NCBI RefSeq assembly: GCF_004124275.1
Contig: NZ_CP027218.1
Location: forward strand, 2,421,501 to 2,485,500
Origin: Pseudomonas sp. DTU12.3
GTDB lineage: Bacteria > Pseudomonadota > Gammaproteobacteria > Pseudomonadales > Pseudomonadaceae
Direction of reading: 5' to 3'
DNA: 64,000 nt
Shown: positions 1 to 7,891 of the stretch, piece by piece
Layout: each line of letters begins with the position of its first letter
Numbering within the stretch: the stretch's first letter is position 1
The notes under the pieces: generated by a model
Databases searched by the model: none
The model's input: the letters and a program-made list of their open reading frames with translations, nothing else
Told to the model about the DNA's origin: nothing
Program-made: the position numbers and the translations under genes

Positions 1-591
1 CGCACCAACGTACTGGTCGCCGTCGGCGCGGCGATTTTCGTCGACATGGCCAACCGTCTCGCCGGTGCCGAAGGCGCAGTGCGCGTGGTTGCCTACGTGG
101 TCTCCGGCATCGGCTTTCTCGGTGCCGGGGTGATCATGCGCGAAGAGGGCAACGTGCGCGGCCTCAACACCGCCGCGACCCTGTGGACTTCGGCGGCGGT
201 CGGCGCCTGTGCCGGCGCCGACCTGCTCGCCGAAGCCGTGCTCGGCACGCTGTTCATCCTCGCCGCCAATACCTTGCTGCGGCCGATCGTCAACAACATC
301 AACCGTCAGCCACTGGACGTGGTCTCGGCGGAAGTCACCAACATCGTCTACGTCATCGCCCGTCGCTCACAGCAAACCGCTGTGTTTGCCCTGCTCGAAG
401 CGGAACTGGAGCGCAGTAATTACCCCGCCAGCGATGTCGATGTGCATGCGTTTGGTGCCGATGAAATCGAGATTGAAGCGACGCTGGCGACCACTTCGGT
501 CGATGGCGATGAACTCGACGCACTGGTGGCGCGGATCTCGACGTCGGCATTGGTGGTGCAGGCGTTCTGGAGTCCGAGTACCACGGAATAA
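1..591 (+). CDS. MgtC/SapB family membrane protein (5' end missing)
   Basis: The reading frame is open from base 1, so the true start lies outside the window and about 196 residues are visible. The sequence GFLGAGVIMREEGNVRGLN followed by TAATLWTSAAVGACAG is the hallmark MgtC segment. It is followed by a hydrophobic stretch around LFILAANTLL and a soluble C-terminal domain of about 90 residues. MgtC proteins are inner-membrane proteins linked to magnesium limitation, acid tolerance and control of the F-type ATPase; substrate transport by them is doubtful. The following gene is 120 bp away and belongs to a different functional group, so no operon is inferred. Confidence 0.88.
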   Translation, partial: RTNVLVAVGAAIFVDMANRLAGAEGAVRVVAYVVSGIGFLGAGVIMREEGNVRGLNTAATLWTSAAVGACAGADLLAEAVLGTLFILAANTLLRPIVNNINRQPLDVVSAEVTNIVYVIARRSQQTAVFALLEAELERSNYPASDVDVHAFGADEIEIEATLATTSVDGDELDALVARISTSALVVQAFWSPSTTE

Positions 592-613
592 ACCCTGAAT
601 CAGCGCCAATTTG

Positions 614-649
614 GGAAATTTCCTACAAGCCCACAGGATTAATCTGTCA
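614..649. promoter_or_regulatory. BvgA/EvgA-like box, site 1 (pair)
   Basis: GGAAATTTCCTACA at 614-627 contains the perfect palindrome GGAAATTTCC. A degenerate second copy, GGATTAATCTGTCA, lies at 636-649, exactly 22 bp further on. The pair is upstream of the EAL gene starting at 712. The assignment as a response-regulator site is an inference from recurrence of the same box in this locus. Confidence 0.5.
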
Positions 650-711
650 AAGCATTGCCTCATCCGACGCCACTATGCCGTTTCTCAGGTCTGCGCAGCG
701 ATGGATGAAAG

Positions 712-1899
712 ATGACCTCACCCCGTGTTCTGGTACTGGAAAATCATGCGTTCGCACGCAGCGTGATGGTCAGGATGCTGCACCGTCTCGGTGTCCGTGA
801 TGTGTTGCAGGCCAGTGATGGCGAGCAGGCGCTGGTGCAGATGCATTTGTCGGGCGGGGTCGACATCGTGGTCTGCGATTTGCTCGATAAAGGCCTCGAC
901 TGCCTGGGGTTTCTTGGCCATGCCAGTGAAACCGGCATGGTCCGCGCCGTGATCCTCAGCAGCGAACTGCGCCCGGGCTTACAGCGTACGCTCGGGCAGA
1001 TGGACACGCTTGCGGGCCTGCAGTTGCTGGGCGTCATTCAGCCGCCGGTACCGTTGCGGGTTTTGCACCGGGCGTTGCATCGCTACCGGACACCGCATCC
1101 GGCGCTGAATGTGCGCGTGCCGCCAAGGGAATTGCCCAGCGAAGACGAGCTGCGTCGGGGACTGGCGCTGGGCGAGTTTCGTGCCTGGTTCCAGCCCAAG
1201 TTCTATCTGGCCAGCAACCAGGTCGCCGGCGCCGAGGCGCTGGTGCGCTGGGAGCATCCGGCCAGCGGCGTGTTGTTGCCGGGCGAGTTTCTCGCCGCGC
1301 TGGTCGCCTATGACCTGATCAATCCGATGTTCAAGCAATTGCTCGAACAGGGCTTGTGCCTGCTGGGAATCCTGCGCCATCAGGGCCTGCACCTGGAACT
1401 GTCATTCAACCTGCATGCATCGCAACTGGCCGACCACGAGTTGGTCGGGCATATCCAGAGTGCATTGCAGCGTCACGGGTTTGCCGGCTCGGTCTTGCAG
1501 TTTGAACTGAGTGAAAACGGTTTGCTGGAAATGGCGCCCGGCACGCAAGAAAGCCTGTTGCGCCTGCGGTTGCTCGGTTGTGGTCTGGCCATCGACGATT
1601 TCGGTGCCGGCTTTTCTTCGCTGAAACTGCTTTGCCAGTTGCCCTTCAATCAACTCAAGTTCGACGCCGAACGGGTTCAGCATCTGTATCAGCCGTGTTG
1701 GCAAACCATGATCGCCACCACCCAAGCGCTGGCGCATTCGCTGGATATGCAACTGGTGATTGAAGGTGTCAGCAGCCGCTCGATGAAGGAAGCGCTGGTC
1801 GGCCTGGGCTGTGAGCTCGGCCAGGGTTTTCACCTCGCCCGGCCCATGACCGGGCATGATTTGCTGCAGTGGCTGACGTCCCGCGATCAACTGGATTGA
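712..1899 (+). CDS. Receiver-EAL response regulator, RocR-like c-di-GMP phosphodiesterase
   Basis: This 395-residue protein has an N-terminal receiver domain (about 5-120) and a C-terminal EAL domain (about 140-385), with no GGDEF domain. The EAL domain keeps the residues expected for c-di-GMP hydrolysis: AEALVRW, the Asn in LSFNLHA, FELSE, DDFGAG, the Lys in LKFDA, VIEG and QGF. The receiver has D56 in the VVCDLL strand, but its acidic pocket reads LVLENHAF (one acid lost) and the conserved Lys-Pro is replaced by QPP, so phosphorylation may be impaired. In P. aeruginosa RocR works with the RocS1/RocA1 pair to set fimbrial expression; here the RocA-like and RocS-like genes follow directly, supporting the same role. 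A second, less degenerate paralogue is at 15773. Confidence 0.85.
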   Translation: MTSPRVLVLENHAFARSVMVRMLHRLGVRDVLQASDGEQALVQMHLSGGVDIVVCDLLDKGLDCLGFLGHASETGMVRAVILSSELRPGLQRTLGQMDTLAGLQLLGVIQPPVPLRVLHRALHRYRTPHPALNVRVPPRELPSEDELRRGLALGEFRAWFQPKFYLASNQVAGAEALVRWEHPASGVLLPGEFLAALVAYDLINPMFKQLLEQGLCLLGILRHQGLHLELSFNLHASQLADHELVGHIQSALQRHGFAGSVLQFELSENGLLEMAPGTQESLLRLRLLGCGLAIDDFGAGFSSLKLLCQLPFNQLKFDAERVQHLYQPCWQTMIATTQALAHSLDMQLVIEGVSSRSMKEALVGLGCELGQGFHLARPMTGHDLLQWLTSRDQLD

Positions 1900-1935
1900 G
1901 CCGCTACGCAAAGCGTGCGGAAAAGCCCAAGATAG

Positions 1936-1943
1936 TTCCTACA
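1936..1943 (+). promoter_or_regulatory. Half-site of the BvgA/EvgA-like box
   Basis: TTCCTACA matches the right half of the box found at 614, 6333, 12946 and 17005, but the left half is not conserved here (AGAT instead of GGAA). It lies about 117 bp before the response-regulator start at 2060. This is weak evidence on its own. Confidence 0.25.
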
Positions 1944-2059
1944 CTGTGCGCAGTCTGGTGTATTTTTACGCCACGCTGCGGACCGTCATTCTTCGAGTTT
2001 CTTCCAGGCCATGGACGATTGCATTTCCGAGTCTTTCGGCGGGTCCTACAGGGGTTCAT

Positions 2060-2686
2060 ATGTTTAAAGCGTTGGTTGTAGACGATCACCCATTCATTCG
2101 CTCGTCGGTCAGGATGCTCCTGAAACTGGAGGGTTTCGAGGTGGTGGGCGAGGCCGACAACGGTGCCGACGCGGTGCAGTTGACGCGCGAGCTCACACCG
2201 GACTTGATCATCCTCGACATCGCCATGCCCAAACTCGACGGGCTGGAGGTGATCGGCCGCATCTGTGCGCTTGGTGTGAAAAGCAAGATTCTGGTGCTGA
2301 CCTCGCAGTCGGCGTTGTTTTATTCTGCGCGCTGCATGAAGGCCGGCGCTGCGGGCTTCCTGTCCAAGACCAATGAACTGGATGAGTTGATCAAGGCGAT
2401 CAAGGTCATCATGGATGGCTACACGTTCTTTCCCAATCTTTCGACCAGCAGTGTGCGCCGCAGTGATTCGCAGGCCAGCGATCTGGAATTGATCCAGAGC
2501 CTTTCCGACCGTGAGCTGACCATTCTGCAGCAATTGTCCAACGGTCTGACCAACAAGGAAATCGGCGAGGCGATGCTTCTGAGCAACAAGACGATCAGCA
2601 CCTACAAGACGCGCCTGATCGAGAAACTCAACGTCAAGTCGGTGGTGTACCTCGCCGATTTTGCCAAACGCAATAATCTGATCTGA
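2060..2686 (+). CDS. LuxR-family (NarL/BvgA/RocA-like) response regulator
   Basis: This is a 208-residue two-domain regulator. The receiver has the acidic pair D8-D9 and phospho-acceptor D53 in LIILDIAMP; the C-terminal LuxR-type helix-turn-helix contains LSDRELTILQQLSNGLTNKE and NKTISTYKTRL. The ATG at 2060 is chosen over upstream in-frame codons because the receiver begins immediately after it. The stop codon abuts the start of the hybrid kinase at 2687, so the two are almost certainly co-transcribed and translationally coupled. By analogy with BvgA and RocA1 it is expected to be phosphorylated by that kinase and to control the adjacent adhesin genes. It is paralogous to the regulator at 17661, including the shared C-terminal DFAKRN segment. 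Confidence 0.92.
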   Translation: MFKALVVDDHPFIRSSVRMLLKLEGFEVVGEADNGADAVQLTRELTPDLIILDIAMPKLDGLEVIGRICALGVKSKILVLTSQSALFYSARCMKAGAAGFLSKTNELDELIKAIKVIMDGYTFFPNLSTSSVRRSDSQASDLELIQSLSDRELTILQQLSNGLTNKEIGEAMLLSNKTISTYKTRLIEKLNVKSVVYLADFAKRNNLI

Positions 2687-5600
2687 ATGCGCCATTTCAC
2701 TCGATGCTGGCTGCTGGGCCTGGCCGTTTTTGTCAACACGGCGCTGGCGGCGCCGGTGGAAACCCTGCATGTGCTCGGCCGTTCGACTGTCGACGGCTAC
2801 AGTATCCAGCTCGATGCTCAGGACTGGTCCTGGCTGCGCAGCAAAGCCACGTTGCGCCTGGGTGCTTCGGCCCCCGATTATTCACCCTTCGCGATCACCA
2901 GCAACGGTAACGATTACGAAGGGCTAACGGCCGATTACGCACAGTTGCTCGGTCAATTGCTGAATATCCACATCGAAGTGCGCCACTATGCTTCGCGCTC
3001 CGAGGTGCTGGCGGCGTTGAAAAGCGGTGAGGTGGACATGCTCGGCACGTCCAACGGCTTCGAAGCCGCCGACCCGGATCTGGCGATGTCGCAGGCCTAT
3101 GCAGACGATGTGCCGACGCTGGTGACGCGCGTCGGCGACAGTCAGAACCTGTCGCCGGACCTCGCCGGAAAACAGGTGGCGATGCTTTATCACTACCTGC
3201 CGCCCGAGCAGGTCAAGGCGTTCTACCCGCACGCCACTGTGCGGCTTTATCCTTCGACGCTGAGTGCCATCGGTGCCGTGGCGTTCGGCAGCGCCGACGT
3301 CTATCTCGGCGACTCGATCAGTGCCAATTACCTGATCAACAAGAACTACCTGAACAACGTGCAGCTGGCCGACTTCTCGCAAATGGAAGTGCAGAACTTC
3401 GCCTTCGCGATGCCTCGCGGCAATGAGCGCTTGTTGCGCATTGTCAACGCCGCCCTGGAGAGTATTCCGCCTGGCGAGCGCATGACCATTCTGCGCCGCT
3501 GGAGTGCCGGCGGTGCGAGCATGCCCGGGCAGCAGGCGCTGCATTTCAGTGTCAGCGAGCAACGCTGGATGGCGCAGCATCCGCGCTTGCGGGTGGCCAT
3601 CGATGACAGCTTTCTGCCGCTGTCGTTTTACGGTCAGGACGGCGAATTTCGCGGGATCAGCGCCGATGTGCTGGCCAAGGTCGCGTTGCGCACCGGTCTG
3701 AAGTTCGATGTGCAACGCGCGCAATCGGTGCCGGAGCTGCTTGAGCAGGTTCGCGGAAACCGTGCGGATCTATTGATTACCCTGACCCCGAGTGTCGAAC
3801 GCCAGGACACCCTGCGCTTCACCCGGCCGTATCTGAGCACGCCGTTTGTGCTGGTCAGCCGCATCGATGCCAACAGCCCCGGAACCCTCGATGACATGGT
3901 CGGCAAACGGCTGGCGGTGATTCGCGGCAATCCGGTGCGCGACATGCTGGTCGAGCAATATCCGCAGGTGACGCTGGTCGATGCCGACAACGCCCAGCAA
4001 GCCATGGCGATGGTCGCCAATGGCCAAGCCGAGGCGGCGGTGAATTCGCTGATCACTGCGCGCTACATGATTTCCCGGCAGTATCGCGAGCGGTTGCGCA
4101 TCACCAGCACCGTCGGTACGCAGTCGGCGCAAGTGGCGTTTGCCACCGCGCGCGGGGCACTGGAGCTGTACTCGATCCTCGACAAAGCGCTGCTGAGCAT
4201 TCCCCCGGAAGAGCTGGATGAAGTCACCAATCGCTGGCGCAGCGAAGTGGTGGTCGATGACAGTTACTGGCTGCGCAATCGCAGCGCGATCATTCAGGGC
4301 TTCGCCCTCGCAGCGGTCTTGTTGCTGCTGGCATTCGGCTGGATCGCCTATCTGCGATTGCTGATGCGCAAGCGCCGGCAAGCGGAAATCGCCCTCAACG
4401 ATCAGCTCGAATTCATGCGCGTATTGATCGACGGCACGCCCCATCCGATCTACGTGCGTGACCGCGCCGGCAAGCTGCTGGTGTGCAACGAAGGCTACTT
4501 GCAGGTGTTCCAGGTCGAGCGTGAAGCGGTGATTGGCAAGACCGTGCTGGAAGGTGTTCTGGAGGATTTGGCGCAAGCTCAGGCCTATCACGATGACTAC
4601 CTGCAAGTGATGAGCGAAGGCTTGCCGCGTGTGCAGGATCGTAGCCTGAGCATGGGCGACAGCGTGTTGACCATCTATCACTGGATGCTGCCGTATCGCG
4701 GCAGCGACGGTGAAGTCAGCGGCATGATCGGCGGCTGGATCGACGTCAGCGAGCGCCAGCGCCTGCTCGAAGCCCTGCGTGAGGCGAAGGAGGGCGCCGA
4801 CGACGCCAACCGCGCCAAGACCACGTTCCTCGCCACCATGAGTCATGAAATCCGCACGCCGATGAACGCGGTGATCGGCATGCTCGAGCTGGCAATGAAG
4901 AAAGCCGAGCAGGGCATCATGGATCGCTTCGCCATCGAAGTCGCGTCCGGTGCTGCGCGTGGCCTGCTGGACCTGATTGGCGACATCCTCGATATCGCCC
5001 GCATCGAATCCGGGCGCCTGTCGTTGACGCCCGAGCGGGCCAACTTGCGCGAGCTGCTGGAGTCAGTGGTGCGCATCTTCGAAGGCCTGGCGCGGCAGAA
5101 ACAGTTGCGCCTGGTACTGGAGCTGGACGCCGCGGCGAACCGCGATGTACTGGTCGATCCGCTGCGCTTCAAACAGGTGTTGTCGAACCTGTTGAGCAAC
5201 GCCATCAAGTTCACCGAAAAAGGCCAGGTGCGCGTCATTCTCAAGGTCAATCCGGGCAGTGACGATGAACGTCTGGCGGTGTTTTTGCGGGTCGAAGACA
5301 CGGGCAGCGGCATCAGCGCCGAGGACCAGCAGCGCCTGTTCAGCCCGTTCACCCAGGCCAGCAACAACACGCAATCGGCGCGCAGCGGTTCCGGTCTGGG
5401 CTTGGTGATCAGCCGTACGTTATGCGAAATGATGGGCGGCCAGTTGCGTCTGCACAGCACGCTGGGGCAGGGCACGCAAATCGAAGTCGAAATGGCGTTG
5501 CCGACCTTGCCGGCGTTGATCGAGGTGCCGGCGGAGGTCGCCGAACCGGCCGTTGCCCGGTATGCCTTGAACATTCTGGTGATCGACGATTACCCGGCCA

Positions 5601-6310
5601 ACCGGCTGCTGTTGTCGCAGCAACTGAGCTACCTCGGGCACCGCGTCAAAGACGCCGAGGATGGTGCCCACGGTCTGCGTGCCTGGCGCAACGAGACCTT
5701 CGATGTGGTCATCACCGACTGCAACATGCCGATCATGAACGGCTATGAACTGGCGCAGGCCATTCGCGAAGAAGAGGCGGCAAAAGCACTGACGCCGTGC
5801 CTGATTCTCGGCTTCACCGCCAATGCGCAGCCGGAAGAGATCAGCCGTTGTCAGGCGGTCGGAATGGACGATTGCCTGTTCAAGCCGATCAGCCTCAAAG
5901 ACCTCAATGCCCGGCTGGCGCAAGCCACGCCGCAGCCTGCTGCGGACATTGCGCAAGCAGCGGTTGCAGCGTCTGCCGATGACATCGATCTGAGCAGCCT
6001 TGAGCAATTGACCCGAGGCGATCCGGCGTCGATCAAAAGCCTGCTCGGCGATCTGGCCAGCAGCAATGACGACGACATGGCGCGGTTGCTGCGCCTGTTC
6101 ACGCAGCATGATCTGCCGGGATTGGCGGATCTGGCGCATCGGGTCAAGGGCGGCGCGCGAATCATCAAGGCCGATGCCTTGATCAAAGCCTGCGAACGAC
6201 TGGAAACCGCCTGCAACGGGCTGGATGCCGATCAACTGACTGGCGCAGTGGATGCCTTGCAGCAAGCCATGGAACGCTTGGCCGAACAGCTGCAACCGTT
6301 GCTCGTTTAA
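2687..6310 (+). CDS. BvgS/RocS-like unorthodox hybrid sensor kinase with PAS domain
   Basis: This 1207-residue protein has, in order: a signal peptide (to about residue 21, ALA-A), two periplasmic SBP_bac_3 Venus-flytrap domains (about 50-270 and 285-515), a membrane segment (about 530-555), a PAS domain (about 565-685), a HisKA domain with H720 in MSHEIRTP, a HATPase with FSPF and GSGLGL boxes, a receiver with D1011 in ITDCNMP, and an Hpt domain with H1151 in AHRVKGGA. The full His-Asp-His relay is intact. The ligand of the flytrap domains is not evident from sequence. The gene starts on the base after the response-regulator stop. It ends before a box-containing region that precedes the fimbrial operon, which fits a role in sensing conditions for attachment. 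Unlike its paralogue at 18298 it contains a PAS domain. Confidence 0.93.
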   Translation: MRHFTRCWLLGLAVFVNTALAAPVETLHVLGRSTVDGYSIQLDAQDWSWLRSKATLRLGASAPDYSPFAITSNGNDYEGLTADYAQLLGQLLNIHIEVRHYASRSEVLAALKSGEVDMLGTSNGFEAADPDLAMSQAYADDVPTLVTRVGDSQNLSPDLAGKQVAMLYHYLPPEQVKAFYPHATVRLYPSTLSAIGAVAFGSADVYLGDSISANYLINKNYLNNVQLADFSQMEVQNFAFAMPRGNERLLRIVNAALESIPPGERMTILRRWSAGGASMPGQQALHFSVSEQRWMAQHPRLRVAIDDSFLPLSFYGQDGEFRGISADVLAKVALRTGLKFDVQRAQSVPELLEQVRGNRADLLITLTPSVERQDTLRFTRPYLSTPFVLVSRIDANSPGTLDDMVGKRLAVIRGNPVRDMLVEQYPQVTLVDADNAQQAMAMVANGQAEAAVNSLITARYMISRQYRERLRITSTVGTQSAQVAFATARGALELYSILDKALLSIPPEELDEVTNRWRSEVVVDDSYWLRNRSAIIQGFALAAVLLLLAFGWIAYLRLLMRKRRQAEIALNDQLEFMRVLIDGTPHPIYVRDRAGKLLVCNEGYLQVFQVEREAVIGKTVLEGVLEDLAQAQAYHDDYLQVMSEGLPRVQDRSLSMGDSVLTIYHWMLPYRGSDGEVSGMIGGWIDVSERQRLLEALREAKEGADDANRAKTTFLATMSHEIRTPMNAVIGMLELAMKKAEQGIMDRFAIEVASGAARGLLDLIGDILDIARIESGRLSLTPERANLRELLESVVRIFEGLARQKQLRLVLELDAAANRDVLVDPLRFKQVLSNLLSNAIKFTEKGQVRVILKVNPGSDDERLAVFLRVEDTGSGISAEDQQRLFSPFTQASNNTQSARSGSGLGLVISRTLCEMMGGQLRLHSTLGQGTQIEVEMALPTLPALIEVPAEVAEPAVARYALNILVIDDYPANRLLLSQQLSYLGHRVKDAEDGAHGLRAWRNETFDVVITDCNMPIMNGYELAQAIREEEAAKALTPCLILGFTANAQPEEISRCQAVGMDDCLFKPISLKDLNARLAQATPQPAADIAQAAVAASADDIDLSSLEQLTRGDPASIKSLLGDLASSNDDDMARLLRLFTQHDLPGLADLAHRVKGGARIIKADALIKACERLETACNGLDADQLTGAVDALQQAMERLAEQLQPLLV

Positions 6311-6330
6311 GACGGTTTACATTCAGTTGC

Positions 6331-6368
6331 TAGGAAATATCCTACACGGCGCAGGGAATGCCCCTACA
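6331..6368. promoter_or_regulatory. BvgA/EvgA-like box pair upstream of the fimbrial operon
   Basis: TAGGAAATATCCTACA lies at 6331-6346 and a second copy, GGAATGCCCCTACA, at 6355-6368. The GGAA and CCTACA half-sites are separated by four bases in both copies, and the copies are 22 bp apart. The pair ends 132 bp before the fimbrial subunit start at 6501. Confidence 0.55.
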
Positions 6369-6500
6369 GGAACCCCTCACCCAAAAGACCAAGATTACTT
6401 CGTCGCCCAGGCAGATGGCTGGTCACACACGATGCATTCCGCGTCGGACAACCATCCAGACTTTCGCGACAGGTTCGTATCTTACTTTTGGAGTTGTCCC

Positions 6501-7046
6501 ATGAATCGCAAAGTTCTCGCCATCGCCGTACTGGTTTCCGCGTCCGGCGTTCAATTCGCCAACGCTGCCGACGGCACCATCAACTTCAACGGTGAACTGG
6601 TCAACCAGACCTGCACCATCGCCGTTGATGGCGTGGTTTCGCCAGCCGTTGCGACCGTGACCCTGCCAACCATTTCTACCGGCTTGCTGACCGCCGCAGG
6701 CCAGGTTGAAGGCCAGACCGGTTTCAACATCCAGCTGACCAACTGCGTCGGTACCGCCACCACGGCGGCGGCGTTCTTCAACTCCGGTGCAAGCGTTGAC
6801 CCGATCAGCGGCAACCTGAAGAACATGACCGGTTCGGCGAACAACGTGCAACTGCAACTGGTCGACCAGCAGGGCGGTGCAGTGATCCAGGCGGGTAACA
6901 CCAACCAGATCGCCAACACCACCCGCAACACCATCGATGGCACTGGCGCGGCAAACATGCCGTACGCCGTGCAGTACTTCGCCACTGGCGCGACCACGCC
7001 GGGCACCGTGGTCAGCTCCGTGACCTACAACGTCGATTACCAATAA
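6501..7046 (+). CDS. Type 1 family fimbrial major subunit
   Basis: This 181-residue secreted pilin has a signal peptide ending at ANA-A (about residue 23). The mature protein begins with a donor strand (GTINFNGELV), then the Cys pair of the pilin Ig fold (QTCTI and LTNC), and ends VTYNVDYQ with the penultimate Tyr typical of chaperone-usher subunits. It is the first gene of a subunit-chaperone-usher-adhesin set, as expected for an abundant shaft subunit. The ATG at 6501 is preferred over the longer frame because the signal peptide starts exactly there and GGAG precedes it. Confidence 0.9.
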   Translation: MNRKVLAIAVLVSASGVQFANAADGTINFNGELVNQTCTIAVDGVVSPAVATVTLPTISTGLLTAAGQVEGQTGFNIQLTNCVGTATTAAAFFNSGASVDPISGNLKNMTGSANNVQLQLVDQQGGAVIQAGNTNQIANTTRNTIDGTGAANMPYAVQYFATGATTPGTVVSSVTYNVDYQ

Positions 7047-7116
7047 GCCGATTTCACGATGACGCGCCCGGCCAGGGGGGGTAACGGCGCGTCAACGTGT
7101 GGGCAAAGAGGTGCGC

Positions 7117-7857
7117 ATGGGTTTTTCAGGTGTTATTCGAGTCGGCGCAATACTGATGCTTTCCACGCTGATGTATTCGCAAGCCAAGGCCGGTGTGGTG
7201 ATCACCGGGACGCGTCTGGTCTATCCGGCGAGTCAGAAAGAAGTCACCGTCAAATTGAACAACAACGGTGCCCGTCCGGTGCTGGTGCAATCGTGGGTCG
7301 ATGACGGCGATTTGCAGTCCAGTCCGACCAGTTCCAAGGCGCCGTTTGTGCTGTCGCCACCGGTCTCGCGCATCGACCCGAGCAAGGGCCAGAGCCTGCG
7401 CCTGATGTTCACCGGGGCGGCGCTGCCGAGCAGCAAAGAGTCAGTGTTCTGGCTCAACGTGCTGGAGATTCCGCCGAAGGCCGATGGCCCGACGGACATG
7501 AACGTGCTGCAGATGGCCTTTCGTTCGCGGATCAAGATTTTCTACCGCCCCGACGGCCTGCCGGGCAATGCCAATGACGCGCCGCAGCAAGTGCAGTGGA
7601 AAGTCGTCGCGGCGGACAAGGGTTATGCCTTGCAAGCGTTCAACCCAACTGCGTTTCACGTCTCTCAGGTCGAGTTGGCGCTGACGCTCGGCAGCCAACG
7701 TTTCGACAGTGAAAATGGCATGGTCGGCCCGGGTGAAAGCAAAACCTTCGCCTTGCCATCGCTGAAGTCGATGCCCGCTGCCGGCGCTCAAGTCGAGTTC
7801 AATGCGATCAACGACTACGGCGCGCTGCTGCCGATCAAACAACCGCTCAAGCCCTGA
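7117..7857 (+). CDS. Periplasmic fimbrial chaperone (PapD family)
   Basis: This 246-residue protein has a signal peptide ending about AKA-G and two Ig-like domains. The family's subunit-anchoring residues are visible: the Arg in GTRLVYP and the Lys in RIKIFYRP. The region with SVFWLNVLEIPP is the classical chaperone signature. A GTG at 7099 is possible, but the ATG at 7117 follows AGAGG at good spacing and begins directly at the signal peptide. It caps the pilin at 6501 and the tip protein at 10489 before delivery to the usher encoded 34 bp downstream. Confidence 0.92.
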   Translation: MGFSGVIRVGAILMLSTLMYSQAKAGVVITGTRLVYPASQKEVTVKLNNNGARPVLVQSWVDDGDLQSSPTSSKAPFVLSPPVSRIDPSKGQSLRLMFTGAALPSSKESVFWLNVLEIPPKADGPTDMNVLQMAFRSRIKIFYRPDGLPGNANDAPQQVQWKVVAADKGYALQAFNPTAFHVSQVELALTLGSQRFDSENGMVGPGESKTFALPSLKSMPAAGAQVEFNAINDYGALLPIKQPLKP

Positions 7858-7891
7858 TCTTTCCGCGAACGTTTTAGCGCACGAGTAACCT

